From Sinomonas sp. R1AF57 (GTDB taxonomy: Bacteria; Actinomycetota; Actinomycetes; Actinomycetales; Micrococcaceae): DNA of 64,000 nt. Under the pieces are notes generated by a model. The model saw only the letters and a program-made list of their open reading frames with translations. It made no database searches and had not been told where the DNA came from. This document shows, piece by piece, positions 46,444 through 56,011 of this stretch (the first letter of the stretch is position 1; the number at the start of each line of letters is the position of its first letter). Both the position numbers and the translations under genes were made by a program. The stretch is taken from positions 1,226,464 to 1,290,463 of the forward strand of contig NZ_CP022463.1 in NCBI RefSeq assembly GCF_002224485.1, read 5' to 3'.

Positions 46444-46934
46444 ACGCGGCGGAGACGGCTGTGGCGCCGCAGGAGGTCGTGGCAGCATTCCTCGACCGCG
46501 GGGCGACAGCCGCCACCGCGGAGTCCCTTACCGCAGGCCTGGTCGCCGCGGCGCTGGCCGAGGTGCCCGGGGCGTCGGGAATGCTGCGGGGCGGCGTGGT
46601 GAGCTATGCCAGCGAGGTCAAGGCCGCCCTGCTCGGGGTCTCCCCGGAACTGCTCGCAGAGGCCGGCTCCGTCGACGCCGAGGTCGCCCGCCAGATGGCC
46701 CAGGGAGCCCGAGCGGCGTGCGGCGCCGACTACGCCGTCGCCACGACCGGAGCCGCTGGTCCCGAGCCGCACGACGGGAAGCCGGTGGGAACGGTCTTCG
46801 TGGCCGTCGCCGGCCCGCACTCGACCAGCGTCCGGGAGCATCTCTTCCATGGAGGCCGCGCTGACATCCGGTCCGCCGCGACGCAGGCCGCGCTGGCTGC
46901 TCTGCGCAGCGCTGTGGTGGCCGACACGCCCTGA
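46440..46934 (+). CDS. cinA: nicotinamide-nucleotide amidohydrolase (CinA C-terminal domain)
   Basis: A 164-residue stand-alone CinA C-terminal domain (PncC type) that deamidates NMN to NaMN. The motif ATAESLTAGLVAAALAEVPGAS and VVSYASEVKAALLGV are typical; the usual TGIAGP reads TTGAAGP here. It lacks the N-terminal domain of full-length CinA. The GTG start overlaps the pgsA stop. The order pgsA-cinA-regulator-recA is conserved in many Gram-positive bacteria. Confidence 0.9.
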   Translation: MNAAETAVAPQEVVAAFLDRGATAATAESLTAGLVAAALAEVPGASGMLRGGVVSYASEVKAALLGVSPELLAEAGSVDAEVARQMAQGARAACGADYAVATTGAAGPEPHDGKPVGTVFVAVAGPHSTSVREHLFHGGRADIRSAATQAALAALRSAVVADTP

Positions 46935-47117
46935 GGCGGGAGAGCCCCAAGCTGGGAGCGCCCTGTGAATCCGCGTAGGGTCGTTACTGGGTGGGAACAA
47001 ACCACCTGTACAGCGAGTTGTGGATAGTGTCGTCATCCAACGGCGGCACAACTAAGATGAGTCAGACCGGAGCCCCGGGGAGCCGGGGAACCCCAGTTGA
47101 GGAGCGAGTCGATACAG

Positions 47118-47543
47118 ATGGTTAAGCAGCCCGTGTCCGTCAATGGCGTGGTCCGCTGGCGCGATGTGGGCTTGGCCGGAATCGCGAAGCCAGATCAGAA
47201 GGAGCGCAAGATGGTTGTTCTGCGTCATGAGATCGGAGACGTCCTCCGTGACGTTCGCCAGCGCCAGGGCCGCACGCTCCGCGAGGTTTCGCACAACGCC
47301 CGGGTGTCGCTCGGATATCTGAGCGAAGTGGAGCGCGGACAGAAGGAGGCCTCCTCGGAGCTGCTCTCCTCGATCTGCGGCGCGCTCGATGTGCCGCTGT
47401 CCGTCATGCTGCGTGAAGTGAGCGACAGGGTGGCAGTGGCCGAGGGCATCACCATCCCGGACACCGTGCCGCAGGAGTTCGCCCAGCGCTACGGCCGGGA
47501 CATCAACGCCGACTTCGATGCCGAGCTGAGCAAGGTCAGCTGA
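47118..47543 (+). CDS. clgR: ClgR-like XRE family regulator
   Basis: A 141-residue helix-turn-helix protein. The core [32 protein letters not shown] matches ClgR, which activates clp protease and some repair genes in Actinobacteria. ATG 47118 has a GAGGAG site 12 bases upstream; ATG 47211 has an ideal AAGGAG site and begins at the usual conserved [11 protein letters not shown], so either start is possible. A TAAGAT box at 47053-47058 gives a leader of about 50 bases. A strong terminator follows. Confidence 0.88.
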   Translation: MVKQPVSVNGVVRWRDVGLAGIAKPDQKERKMVVLRHEIGDVLRDVRQRQGRTLREVSHNARVSLGYLSEVERGQKEASSELLSSICGALDVPLSVMLREVSDRVAVAEGITIPDTVPQEFAQRYGRDINADFDAELSKVS

Positions 47544-47558
47544 GGCATCTCCGACCTG

Positions 47559-47588
47559 AGGGGGCCGGGCATCATGCCCGGCCCCCTT
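47559..47588 (+). terminator. rho-independent terminator after clgR
   Basis: AGGGGGCCGGGCAT (47559-47572) pairs perfectly with ATGCCCGGCCCCCT (47574-47587), ending in TTT. It is the clearest terminator in the window. Confidence 0.9.
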
Positions 47589-47621
47589 TCGTGTGCCGCT
47601 GCGGCCTCGCTCCCGGAGGCG

Positions 47622-48080
47622 TCACTGGCGCGGTGACATGGCCTCGTTGAGCCGTCCGAGATAGGACGCGAGGGCGTGGATGTCGTCGGGGGTCCAGTCA
47701 GCGAGCCGGTCGCGGAAGAACTCGTGCCGGTGCACGCGCAGGGATGCGACATGCTCGGTCCCCGAGTCGGTGAGCGTGACATTGTGGGCGCGGCCGTCGT
47801 GCGGGTCGGCTTCCTTGCGGACGAGCCCGAGGTCTGTGAGGAGCGCAATCTGCCGGCTCACGGTGGGCTTGCCCACCCCTACGGTTGCGGCGAGGTCGGT
47901 GACGCGGAGAGGCCCTTCGCGGTCCAGAATGGACAGGAGGCCGTATGCGGCCGAGTCGAGGTCCGGGTGGAGCGTCCTCGAGAGCGCCTGTGACGCCGCG
48001 CGTCCGCGGCGCCACAGGAGGGCGATCTGCTGCTCGACGTCGAGCAGGGCGGCATCGAAGTCGCTGTGCGAGGGGGGCAT
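47622..48080 (-). CDS. MarR family transcriptional regulator
   Basis: A 152-residue winged-helix dimer protein. The DNA-binding part [42 protein letters not shown] is typical of the family. The ligand is unknown. TATGAT (48092-48087 on the minus strand) is 6 bases before the ATG, so it is probably leaderless. It diverges from the DUF3046 gene, 57 bases apart, and may repress it or itself. Confidence 0.88.
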   Translation of the reverse strand: MPPSHSDFDAALLDVEQQIALLWRRGRAASQALSRTLHPDLDSAAYGLLSILDREGPLRVTDLAATVGVGKPTVSRQIALLTDLGLVRKEADPHDGRAHNVTLTDSGTEHVASLRVHRHEFFRDRLADWTPDDIHALASYLGRLNEAMSPRQ

Positions 48081-48137
48081 GGGCCCATCATAGGCGCGGG
48101 GGCGAACTGTCCGGCGCCTCTACAGGAGAATGGATCA

Positions 48138-48359
48138 GTGCGGAACAGCGATTTCTGGCTCCTCATGGAGGACGAGTTCGGCAGCGGCTACGCCTACCAT
48201 CTGGCGTCGTCTGCGGTCCTGGCTGCGGTGGGGGGCCGCACGGCAGAAGAGGCGCTCCGGGCGGGCGTCGACCCACGGGACGTGTGGTTTGCGGTGTGCG
48301 ACCTCCAGGACGTGCCCCACGAGCGGCGCCTCGGCCGGGACAGGCCGATCCGGGACTAG
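48138..48359 (+). CDS. DUF3046 protein
   Basis: A 73-residue protein of the actinobacterial DUF3046 family, conserved directly upstream of recA. The segments [49 protein letters not shown] and the basic end are complete. The start is GTG 48138. Its function is unknown; the conserved position suggests a link to recA. Confidence 0.85.
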   Translation: MRNSDFWLLMEDEFGSGYAYHLASSAVLAAVGGRTAEEALRAGVDPRDVWFAVCDLQDVPHERRLGRDRPIRD

Positions 48360-48405
48360 GCGTGCGCACCGGGGCCCGCTCGTCCGCGACACGCCGCCGA
48401 ACGTT

Positions 48406-48419
48406 CGAAGATGTGTTCG
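48406..48419. promoter_or_regulatory. LexA (SOS) box upstream of recA
   Basis: CGAAGATGTGTTCG matches the Gram-positive SOS box CGAACRNRYGTTYG at all but one position. It lies 177 bases before the recA ATG; a TATTCT hexamer at 48428-48433 is a candidate -10 box close by. Confidence 0.75.
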
Positions 48420-48595
48420 GGGGAGGGGTATTCTCCTCCACAGGAGAGAATTCAGCCTTTCTGCCTGGGTTGTCCACATACGCCCGCGCGCTGCGTGAAG
48501 TGTCGGTGGGCCTCGGTAGCGTAGCGACTGGATCTAACGGCGCACCTCGTCACCAGGGGACGCCAGAGCCCGTACCAATCGACCGGAGGTGCACC

Positions 48596-49616
48596 ATGGC
48601 GGCAACGCCAGACCGCGAGAAGGCGCTCGAAGCGGCCCTCGCCCAGATCGACAAGCAGTTCGGCAAGGGATCGATCATGCGCTTGGGTGACGACACCCGT
48701 GCACCGATCGAGGTCATCCCCACCGGTTCGATCGCCCTGGATGTCGCTCTCGGCATCGGCGGCCTGCCGCGGGGCCGTGTCGTGGAGATCTACGGCCCGG
48801 AATCCTCGGGTAAGACGACGGTGGCCCTGCACGCCGTCGCGAATGCGCAGCGCAACGGCGGGATCGCGGCGTTCATCGACGCCGAGCACGCCCTCGACCC
48901 GGAGTACGCGGCCAAGCTCGGTGTCGACACCGACGCGCTCCTGGTGTCGCGAGATCATGGACATGCTCGTGGGCTCCGGCTCCCTCGACATCATCGTCAT
49001 CGACTCGGTGGCCGCGCTCGTCCCCCGCGCGGAGATCGAGGGTGAGATGGGCGACAGCCACGTGGGCCTCCAGGCCCGGCTCATGAGCCAGGCCCTCCGC
49101 AAGGTCACAGGCCGGCTCAACCAGACGAAGACGACGGCGATCTTCATCAACCAGCTCCGCGAGAAGATCGGCGTCTTCTTCGGCTCGCCTGAGACCACCA
49201 CCGGTGGCAAGGCGCTCAAGTTCTACGCCTCGGTGCGCATCGATGTCCGCCGTATCCAGACCCTCAAAGAGGGTGCCGATTCGGTCGGAAACCGGACCAA
49301 GGCGAAGATCGTCAAGAACAAGATGGCACCGCCCTTCAAGCAGGCCGAGTTCGACATCATCTACGGCCAGGGCATTTCCCGCGAGGGCGGCATCATCGAC
49401 ATGGGCGTGGAACACGGCATCATCAAGAAGTCTGGCTCGTGGTTCACCTACGACGGCGACCAGCTCGGCCAGGGCATGGAGAACTCCCGTCGCTTCCTCC
49501 GCGACAACCCTGAGCTCGCCGAGGAGCTCGAGCGCCTGATCAAGGAGAAGCTGGGCGTGGGCGTGAAGGCCGCCACAGAAGAGCAGCCGCGCCTGAAGGC
49601 CGTTGACGGCGAGTAG
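48596..49616 (+). pseudogene. recA: recA with a frame-shifting 26-nt deletion
   Basis: The reading frame from ATG 48596 (site GGAGGT) encodes a normal RecA N-terminus with Walker [10 protein letters not shown] up to VDTDALLVS at 48949. The expected next residues QPDTGEQAL are absent: the DNA passes from TCG (48947-48949) through one C straight to GAG ATC ATG (48951), where RecA resumes one frame over ([19 protein letters not shown]) and runs normally to the stop at 49616. A family RecA has 27 bases there, so 26 are missing. The original frame runs on to a stop at 49045. The lost segment includes the catalytic glutamate (E. coli Glu96). As written the gene cannot make a working RecA; a sequencing or assembly error is possible. 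Confidence 0.85.
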
Positions 49617-50142
49617 CCGCCCGGGTCCGCCTCCTGAGGAGGATCCGGAGGCGGACCCGGAGTCGGTGGCGCGCGCCATCCTCCTGCGGCAGCTCACCCT
49701 CGGTCCACGGACGCGGCTCCAGCTCGAGCGGAAGCTGCGCGAGCGCAATGTCCCCGAAGAGACCGCTGATGCAGTGCTCGCACGCTTCGAGGACGTGGGG
49801 CTCATCAACGATGCGGAGTTCGCCCGCATGTGGGTCCGCAGCCGCGGGGAGTCCAAATCGCTGGGCCGTGCGGCGCTGCGGCGGGAGCTCGGTGAGAAGG
49901 GGATCCTGGGGGAGGTCGCTGAGGATGCGCTCTCCGCGGTCAGCGACGAAGACGAGGCGGCGGCCGCGAGGCGCCTGCTCGAACGCCGGGTGCGCGCCGT
50001 GGACCGTTCCGATCCTGCGGCGCGTGACCGGGAACTGCGGCGCCTCGTCGGGATGCTCGCCCGCAAGGGGCACTCACCGGGAGCCGCGTTCCGGATTGCA
50101 GCCGAGGTCCTCGACGCCGGCGGCGGTGCACCGCCCCAGTGA
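49603..50142 (+). CDS. recX: regulatory protein RecX
   Basis: A 179-residue RecA modulator. The three-helix repeats are visible ([63 protein letters not shown]). TTG 49603 lies 14 bases inside the recA end, the usual overlap; GTG 49666 is a later alternative. It is intact even though recA is broken. Confidence 0.9.
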   Translation: MTASSRPGPPPEEDPEADPESVARAILLRQLTLGPRTRLQLERKLRERNVPEETADAVLARFEDVGLINDAEFARMWVRSRGESKSLGRAALRRELGEKGILGEVAEDALSAVSDEDEAAAARRLLERRVRAVDRSDPAARDRELRRLVGMLARKGHSPGAAFRIAAEVLDAGGGAPPQ

Positions 50143-50287
50143 CGCGGCCGCCAGGCCGCACGGGACGGACCAGGCGGCACGGGGAGAACATCGTTTCCCG
50201 GGTTGCGCGGCGCCGACGGCGTGGATCCCACGGGTCCGGCGCTGGTGCTAGACGGGGATGCCGTGCATCCCCGATACTCCCCGCAGG

Positions 50288-51547
50288 ATGTCACGAATCC
50301 GAGCCCCACGAGCACCCGGCGGGGACCTGTCCGGCGGGGCAATGGTCCACGGGGTGGCCCTCGGCGCCATGGTCATCCGCGTGGTGGCCCTCCGCGTGGT
50401 GGCCGCGCTCGTCACCGCTGTCGTTGCCCTCGCGCTCTCCGGCTCCATGGCGGTCGCCGCGGATGACGCCCCGCCGTCGGGCTTTCCCACGTGGGCAGAC
50501 GTGGAGGCCGCCAAGGCGAATGCGGAGGCCGCACGGATTCAGGCCGATCGCATCTCGGCGCTGCTGGCGCAGGTCAAGGCCACCGCAGCTGACGCCTCGG
50601 CCGCGGCAGTCACGGCAGGGGCCGCGGCCGCCAGAGCCCAGCAGGACGTGCGCTCCCAGGAACGGGTGGTCGAGCGGCTCGAATCCGAGGCCGACCGCCA
50701 GGCGACCGACCGCGACGCCGCCCAGGACGCAGCCGGGCAGCTCGCAGCTGCCGCCTACATGGGCGGGCCCGGCATCGGCCCCTTCGAGACGTTCAGCCTG
50801 CTCAGTCGCCCCGATTCGATCGATGAGCTGCAAGCGCTCCAGATCCTCAACGAGCAGGCCGCGCAGTCCTTGGCCGACTACCGCGTGGCAGCGAACGCGG
50901 CCTCGGCAGCCCATCAGGCCGCCCAGGCCGCACGGGACGAACTAGCCCAGCTCGCAGCGAAGGCCGAACGCGACCTCCAGGCCGCCCAGTCCGCCCAGCG
51001 GGCCGCGCAGCGGGCGGTGGCCGAGGCCCAGGACAAGGAGACCACGCTGCTCGCCCAGCTTGCCGACCTCAAGGGCACCTCGGCAGATGTCGAGCGGAAG
51101 TACCGCGAGGGGGTCGAGGCGCGTGCAGCCTATGAGGCGGCGCAGAAGGCGAAGAGCCTCGCGGCGCAGGCGCAGGGAGGGCTTTCAGGCGCCGCGCTGC
51201 TCGCCACCAACCCCGTCAGCTCAGGCGCGGGCGTCGTGAACGACCCAGCCGGGGCGCAGGCCTTTGCCTCGTCCCTCATGGGCAGCCGCGGATGGGACCA
51301 GGCAGAGTTCGGATGCCTCGTCCAGCTGTGGACGCGCGAGTCGAACTGGCTCACTGACGCGACGAACCCGTCCAGTGGGGCGTACGGGATCGCCCAGGCA
51401 CTGCCGGCATCGAAGTATGCCTCGGCGGGCAGCGACTGGCTCACGAACTACCGCACCCAAGTGTCCTGGGGCGTCGGCTACATCGCCGACCGGTACGGGA
51501 CTCCCTGCCGCGCGTGGGATCATTCGAACGCGGTCGGCTGGTACTGA
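50288..51547 (+). CDS. secreted coiled-coil protein with a transglycosylase-like domain
   Basis: A 419-residue exported protein. A signal segment (VIRVVALRVVAALVTAVVALALSGSMAVA) is followed by an Ala/Gln/Glu-rich coiled coil (about residues 55-275, like the hinge of NlpC or PcsB-type hydrolases) and a C-terminal lysozyme-like fold (WDQAEFGCLVQLWTRESNWLTDATNPSSGAYGIAQALP, with the catalytic Glu in RESNW). It should cleave peptidoglycan. The start is uncertain: ATG 50288 is used; ATG 50342 or 50372 would also keep the signal segment. Confidence 0.85.
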   Translation: MSRIRAPRAPGGDLSGGAMVHGVALGAMVIRVVALRVVAALVTAVVALALSGSMAVAADDAPPSGFPTWADVEAAKANAEAARIQADRISALLAQVKATAADASAAAVTAGAAAARAQQDVRSQERVVERLESEADRQATDRDAAQDAAGQLAAAAYMGGPGIGPFETFSLLSRPDSIDELQALQILNEQAAQSLADYRVAANAASAAHQAAQAARDELAQLAAKAERDLQAAQSAQRAAQRAVAEAQDKETTLLAQLADLKGTSADVERKYREGVEARAAYEAAQKAKSLAAQAQGGLSGAALLATNPVSSGAGVVNDPAGAQAFASSLMGSRGWDQAEFGCLVQLWTRESNWLTDATNPSSGAYGIAQALPASKYASAGSDWLTNYRTQVSWGVGYIADRYGTPCRAWDHSNAVGWY

Positions 51548-51585
51548 CGAGGGCGAGCACACCCGGATCCCGGTACCCTTGATGG

Positions 51586-53121
51586 GTGAGTTCCACCCTG
51601 CCCGCCGCGACCCCCTCGTCCGCTGCCACCGCCGCTCCCCGCACCTATGAGGTGCGCACGTTCGGCTGCCAGATGAACGTGCACGATTCGGAGCGCATGT
51701 CAGGCCTGCTCGAGACCGCCGGCTACGTCAAGGCCGCGGACGGAAGCGAGCCGGACGTCGTCGTGTTCAACACCTGCGCGGTGCGTGAGAACGCCGACAA
51801 CCGGCTCTACGGGCATCTGGGCCAGCTCCGGCCTGTCAAGGAGAAGCATCCCGGCATGCAGATCGCCGTCGGCGGCTGCCTCGCGCAGAAGGACCGGGAC
51901 ACGATCCTCGCGAAGGCGCCCTGGGTGGACGCCGTGTTCGGGACCCACAACGTCGGGGCCCTTCCTGCCCTCCTCGAGCGTGCGCGCCACAACGAGGAAG
52001 CGCAGCTCGAGATCCTCGAGTCGCTCGAGGTCTTCCCCTCGACCCTGCCCACCAAGCGCGACTCCGTCTACAGCGGCTGGGTGTCGATCTCGGTCGGCTG
52101 CAACAACACGTGCACGTTCTGCATCGTCCCGAGCCTGCGGGGCAAGGAGCGCGACCGCCGCCCCGGGGAGATCCTCGCCGAGGTGCAGGCGCTCGTGGAC
52201 GACGGCGCGATCGAGGTCACCCTGCTCGGCCAGAACGTCAACTCCTACGGCGTGGAGTTCGGCGACCGGCTCGCGTTCGGCAAGCTCCTGCGGGCGTGTG
52301 GGGAGATCGAGGGCCTCGAGAGAGTGCGCTTCACGAGCCCGCATCCCGCGGCGTTCACCGACGACGTCATCGAGGCCATGGCCGAGACGCCCAACGTCAT
52401 GCCCCAGCTGCACATGCCGCTCCAGTCCGGCTCGGACCGGATCCTGCGCGAGATGCGGCGCTCCTACCGCAGCGCGAAGTTCCTCGGCATCCTCGACAAG
52501 GTCCGGGCCCGCATCCCGCACGCAGCCATCACCACGGACATCATCGTGGGCTTCCCCGGCGAGACCGAGGAGGACTTCCAGGCGACCCTCGACGTGGTCG
52601 AGCGGTCCCGCTTCTCGAACGCCTTCACCTTCCAGTACTCGCAGAGGCCGGGCACGCCTGCGGCGTCGCTGCCGGCCCAGCTGCCCAAGGCGGTGGTCCA
52701 GGAGCGGTACGAGCGGCTCATCGCCCTCCAGGACCGCATCGCCGCCGAGGAGAACGCGCAGCAGGTCGGCCGGACCATCGAGGTCATGGCGACCGCGCAG
52801 GCCGGCCGCAAAGCCGGTGAGACGCATCGGCTGTCCGGCCGGGCGCGGGACAACCGGCTCGTCCACTTCTCGGTCCCCGCCGGCGCCGAACCGCCCCGGC
52901 CTGGGGACCTCGTGACCGTCACCGTGACCGAGTCCGCGCCCTTCCACCTGATCGCCGACCCGGCAACGGCCTCCGACTACGCGCTCCGCCGCTCCCGGGC
53001 CGGCGACGCCTGGGATCGGGCGCAGGCGGACTCGTGCGGCGTCCCGGGCCCCGCGGCGGCCGGTCCAGGCGCGGGCTCCGTGAGCCTGGGCATGCCCTCG
53101 CTTCCGGTCCGCACCGCCTAG
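51586..53121 (+). CDS. miaB: tRNA-2-methylthio-N6-dimethylallyladenosine synthase
   Basis: A 511-residue radical SAM methylthiotransferase modifying A37 of tRNA. The N-terminal cluster cysteines (FGCQMN, NTCAVRE, GGCLAQ), the radical SAM motif CNNTCTFC and the C-terminal TRAM domain are present. TACCCT at 51574-51579 is 6 bases before the GTG start. An extra 50-residue tail follows the TRAM domain. It precedes miaA by 3 bases, whose product makes its substrate. Confidence 0.96.
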   Translation: MSSTLPAATPSSAATAAPRTYEVRTFGCQMNVHDSERMSGLLETAGYVKAADGSEPDVVVFNTCAVRENADNRLYGHLGQLRPVKEKHPGMQIAVGGCLAQKDRDTILAKAPWVDAVFGTHNVGALPALLERARHNEEAQLEILESLEVFPSTLPTKRDSVYSGWVSISVGCNNTCTFCIVPSLRGKERDRRPGEILAEVQALVDDGAIEVTLLGQNVNSYGVEFGDRLAFGKLLRACGEIEGLERVRFTSPHPAAFTDDVIEAMAETPNVMPQLHMPLQSGSDRILREMRRSYRSAKFLGILDKVRARIPHAAITTDIIVGFPGETEEDFQATLDVVERSRFSNAFTFQYSQRPGTPAASLPAQLPKAVVQERYERLIALQDRIAAEENAQQVGRTIEVMATAQAGRKAGETHRLSGRARDNRLVHFSVPAGAEPPRPGDLVTVTVTESAPFHLIADPATASDYALRRSRAGDAWDRAQADSCGVPGPAAAGPGAGSVSLGMPSLPVRTA

Positions 53122-53124
53122 CCC

Positions 53125-54105
53125 GTGGCTCTGCCCATCGTCGCCGTCGTGGGGCCGACCGGCTCGGGCAAGACCGACCTCGCCGTCGAGCTCGCGCTCG
53201 CCCTCGGCGGGGAGGTGGTCAACGCCGACGCGCTGCAGTTCTACCGCGGAATGGACATCGGCACTGCCAAGGCCACGCCTCAGGAACGCCGGGGTCTCCC
53301 GCACCACCTGCTGGACGTCCTCGACGTGACCGAGGAGGCCTCGGTCTCGACGTTCCAGAGCTGGGCGCGCGCAGCGATCGCGGACATCCAGAGCCGCGGC
53401 AGGCGCGCCATCCTTGCCGGGGGCTCGGGCCTGTACGTGCGCGCGGCGCTCGATGTCCTCGAGTTTCCCGGCACCGACCCGGCCGTGCGTTCGCGCCTCG
53501 AGGCCGAGGCCGAGCGGGACGGCATCGCAGCCCTCCGCGCCCGTCTGGAGTCGGTCGACCCCGTGTCCGCAGGCCGTCTCGGGGACCTGCGGCGGATCGT
53601 CCGCGCGCTCGAGGTCCACGAACTCACCGGCCGGCCGTTCAGCTCCTTCATGCCCGAGCGGCAGTACGCGGCACCCGCGGTCCAGATCGGGCTCGACCTG
53701 GACCGCGCGGTCCTCCATGAACGTCTCGCGGCGCGGGTCCGCCGCATGGTCGACGCCGGCCTCCCCGCCGAGGTGGCGAGGCTCGCCGAGGCTGGGCTGC
53801 GCGAGGGCAGGACGGCGTCGCGGGCGCTGGGCTACGGGCAGTTCCTGCGTGTCCTCGACGGGGAGTCGACCCCGGAACAGGCCGCCGAGGAGACGATCGT
53901 CGCGACGCGGCAGTTCGCCCGCCGCCAGCTGACCTGGTTCCGCGCAGACCCCCGGGTGCACTGGCTCGATGCCCTCTCGCCGCACCTCGCGGAGGAGGCG
54001 CTCGCCGTCGTGCGCGAGGCCGACCGCGCCGCCGCGCAGGGCGAAGGCCCCGACCAGCCGGCCACCCGCGGGCACGCGCCGCTGCAGCAGAGGGCCGGCC
54101 GGTAG
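53125..54105 (+). CDS. miaA: tRNA dimethylallyltransferase
   Basis: A 326-residue enzyme adding a dimethylallyl group to A37 of tRNA. The P-loop [18 protein letters not shown], the [17 protein letters not shown] segment and the [14 protein letters not shown] and RALGYGQFL parts are typical. The GTG start follows the miaB stop by 3 bases, so the two are cotranscribed. Confidence 0.95.
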   Translation: MALPIVAVVGPTGSGKTDLAVELALALGGEVVNADALQFYRGMDIGTAKATPQERRGLPHHLLDVLDVTEEASVSTFQSWARAAIADIQSRGRRAILAGGSGLYVRAALDVLEFPGTDPAVRSRLEAEAERDGIAALRARLESVDPVSAGRLGDLRRIVRALEVHELTGRPFSSFMPERQYAAPAVQIGLDLDRAVLHERLAARVRRMVDAGLPAEVARLAEAGLREGRTASRALGYGQFLRVLDGESTPEQAAEETIVATRQFARRQLTWFRADPRVHWLDALSPHLAEEALAVVREADRAAAQGEGPDQPATRGHAPLQQRAGR

Positions 54106-54114
54106 GCTGGGACC

Positions 54115-55068
54115 ATGACTCCACCCGCCACCACGGCCGCCGCCGACGCCATCGCTGCCCTCGAACGCCTCGCCGGGCTGCCGTTCGCCAAGGGCCACGG
54201 GACCGGCAACGACTTCGTGCTCGTGGCGGACCCCGACGGTGGACGCGTGCTGGGGGAGGCCGAGGCCGCGGCCCTGTGCAACCGCCACCTCGGCATCGGC
54301 GCCGACGGGCTCATCCGCGCCATCCGCTCGAGTGCACTGCCCGAAGGCCGCGCTGTCCTCGCCGAGGAGCCGGCCGCGGAGTGGTTCATGGACTACCGCA
54401 ATGCGGACGGGTCCCTGTCCGAGATGTGCGGCAACGGAGTCCGCGTCTTCGTCGCCTTCCTCCTCGACCAGGGGCTCGTGCACCTCGCACCCGGGGAAGT
54501 GCTTCCCATCGGGACGCGGGCCGGAGTGAAGCGGGTGGAGCGGCGGGGCCAGGGCTTCGCCGTAGACATGGGTCCGTGGGAGTTCATCTTCCCCGCCCAG
54601 GCCCAGACGGAGGCCGCGGACTCGACGGTCGAGGCGGTCGGGCTCGACGTCGCGCGCCCCGCGCTGAGCGTGAGCATGGGCAACCCGCACACGGTCGTCG
54701 CGCTCGCCGAGGCTGCCGAGCTCGTGGGGCTGGGCCTCCACACGGCGCCGGCGGTCGAGCCCACGCCTCCGCACGGAACCAACGTCGAGTTCGTGGTCCC
54801 TGCGGAGCCGCTCGTGGCCGACGGCGCCGGCACCATCACGATGCGCGTCCACGAGCGGGGCGTGGGGGAGACGCAGTCCTGCGGGACGGGCGCGTGTGCC
54901 GCAGCCGTCGCAATCCGCCACTGGGCCGGCGCGGGGGCGCCGGACCGATGGCACGTGAATGTCCCCGGCGGCAGGGTCGAGGTTGCCTTCGTGCCCGGTC
55001 CCGAGGGCCGCGAGCATGTCGAGCTCGCGGGACCCGCGGTGGTCGTGGCCCACGGCACCCTCGGGTAG
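54115..55068 (+). CDS. dapF: diaminopimelate epimerase
   Basis: A 317-residue cofactor-independent epimerase converting LL- to meso-diaminopimelate, the last step before cell wall or lysine use. The two catalytic cysteines lie in EMCGNGVRVF and QSCGTGACAAAVA; GHGTGNDFVLV and NPHTVVAL are conserved. TAGGCT at 54103-54108, overlapping the miaA stop, is 6 bases before the ATG. Together with dapA and dapB, three steps of the pathway are in this window. Confidence 0.96.
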   Translation: MTPPATTAAADAIAALERLAGLPFAKGHGTGNDFVLVADPDGGRVLGEAEAAALCNRHLGIGADGLIRAIRSSALPEGRAVLAEEPAAEWFMDYRNADGSLSEMCGNGVRVFVAFLLDQGLVHLAPGEVLPIGTRAGVKRVERRGQGFAVDMGPWEFIFPAQAQTEAADSTVEAVGLDVARPALSVSMGNPHTVVALAEAAELVGLGLHTAPAVEPTPPHGTNVEFVVPAEPLVADGAGTITMRVHERGVGETQSCGTGACAAAVAIRHWAGAGAPDRWHVNVPGGRVEVAFVPGPEGREHVELAGPAVVVAHGTLG

Positions 55069-55075
55069 GCACCCG

Positions 55076-55594
55076 TCACGCCGGAGGGTAGGTGATCCCG
55101 CCGTCGGCCACCCTGGCGAAGGGCGTGAGCTCCGCCTGTGCCGCCGAGGTGGCGGAGATGAGGTGCGTGACCTCGATCCCGGCGACGATCAAGGCGTCCG
55201 TGATGAGCCTCCGGTGGCACCGCCAGGGCACCGCCTCGCTGCACATGATGGCCGGGACGGACTCCTGCGCCAGTTCCGCCAGCTCCGCGAGCCCGGCGGC
55301 GAACTGCGGCGTCGCCATGTAGTCGGCGTAGTCGCGGAAGCCCTTCACACGCCACCCGCCGTTCGGGCTCGGGACACCGGCGGGGGTGTGCCGCCGCCCG
55401 CCGAGCGCACGGATCCACCGGTACTCCAGACTGGGTGGGAGGGCCTCGACGATCGCGTCCTGATCCCACTGCGGATGCTTGCGCGACGCCGGGAACGAGC
55501 GCACGTCGACCAGATGCGTGATCCCGTAGGGGCGCAGCAGGGCGAGCAGCTCCTCGAACTCGCGCGTCGAATGGCCGACCGTGAAGACCCTCAC
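55076..55594 (-). CDS. DUF488 family protein
   Basis: A 172-residue protein of the DUF488 family. Conserved features are FTVGHSTREFEELLALL, VDVRSFPASRKHPQWDQ and the Cys/His motif CSEAVPWRCHRRLITDAL. The family is widespread and may bind DNA or nucleotides; no activity is established. The start is GTG 55594. It converges with dapF, with only 7 bases between stops. Confidence 0.83.
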   Translation of the reverse strand: MRVFTVGHSTREFEELLALLRPYGITHLVDVRSFPASRKHPQWDQDAIVEALPPSLEYRWIRALGGRRHTPAGVPSPNGGWRVKGFRDYADYMATPQFAAGLAELAELAQESVPAIMCSEAVPWRCHRRLITDALIVAGIEVTHLISATSAAQAELTPFARVADGGITYPPA

Positions 55595-55609
55595 CGGTAA
55601 CCGGCGGGT

Positions 55610-55951
55610 TCAACCCTGAACGAGGCCGATGAGGTTCCCGTCGCCGTCCTTGAGCACCGCGACGAGGGCGCCGCCGCCGACGTCCTTCGGGCTGTCGAGC
55701 ACCTCCGCCCCGGCGGCCGTGAGCGTGGCCACCTCGGCCGCGATGTCCGAAGTCTTCCAGAACGCGATCGGGCCGGCGTGGCCGTGCGCGTGGCCGTTGG
55801 GGTCGAGCCCGATCTGAACGCCCTCCGCCATGTAGCCGACGTAGTACGGGGAATCCGCGAACGGCTCCGCGCCGAGCAGCGCGGTGTACAGCTTCTTCGC
55901 CGCGTCGAGGTCTGTCACGGGGATCGCGATGTTGTTGAGCTCCTTGGCCAT
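55610..55951 (-). CDS. VOC family protein
   Basis: A 113-residue vicinal-oxygen-chelate fold protein (glyoxalase/bleomycin resistance type). The paired beta-alpha-beta units (IAIPVTDLDAAKKLYTALLG and GGGALVAVLKDGDGNLIGLVQ) are complete. The substrate is unknown. ATG 55951 with site GGAGGAAGG is preferred over a start 13 codons earlier. Confidence 0.83.
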   Translation of the reverse strand: MAKELNNIAIPVTDLDAAKKLYTALLGAEPFADSPYYVGYMAEGVQIGLDPNGHAHGHAGPIAFWKTSDIAAEVATLTAAGAEVLDSPKDVGGGALVAVLKDGDGNLIGLVQG

Positions 55952-56011
55952 GGCCGCGCCTTCCTCCCGGGTTGCGGTGCACTGCGTCACAACCCTACGA
56001 CGACGAGGCGG

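Noticed and set aside
50143-50287. c-di-AMP (ydaO-type) riboswitch upstream of the secreted transglycosylase gene
   Set aside because: Such switches often precede cell wall hydrolase genes in Actinobacteria, but the conserved segments are absent in this 145-base region.
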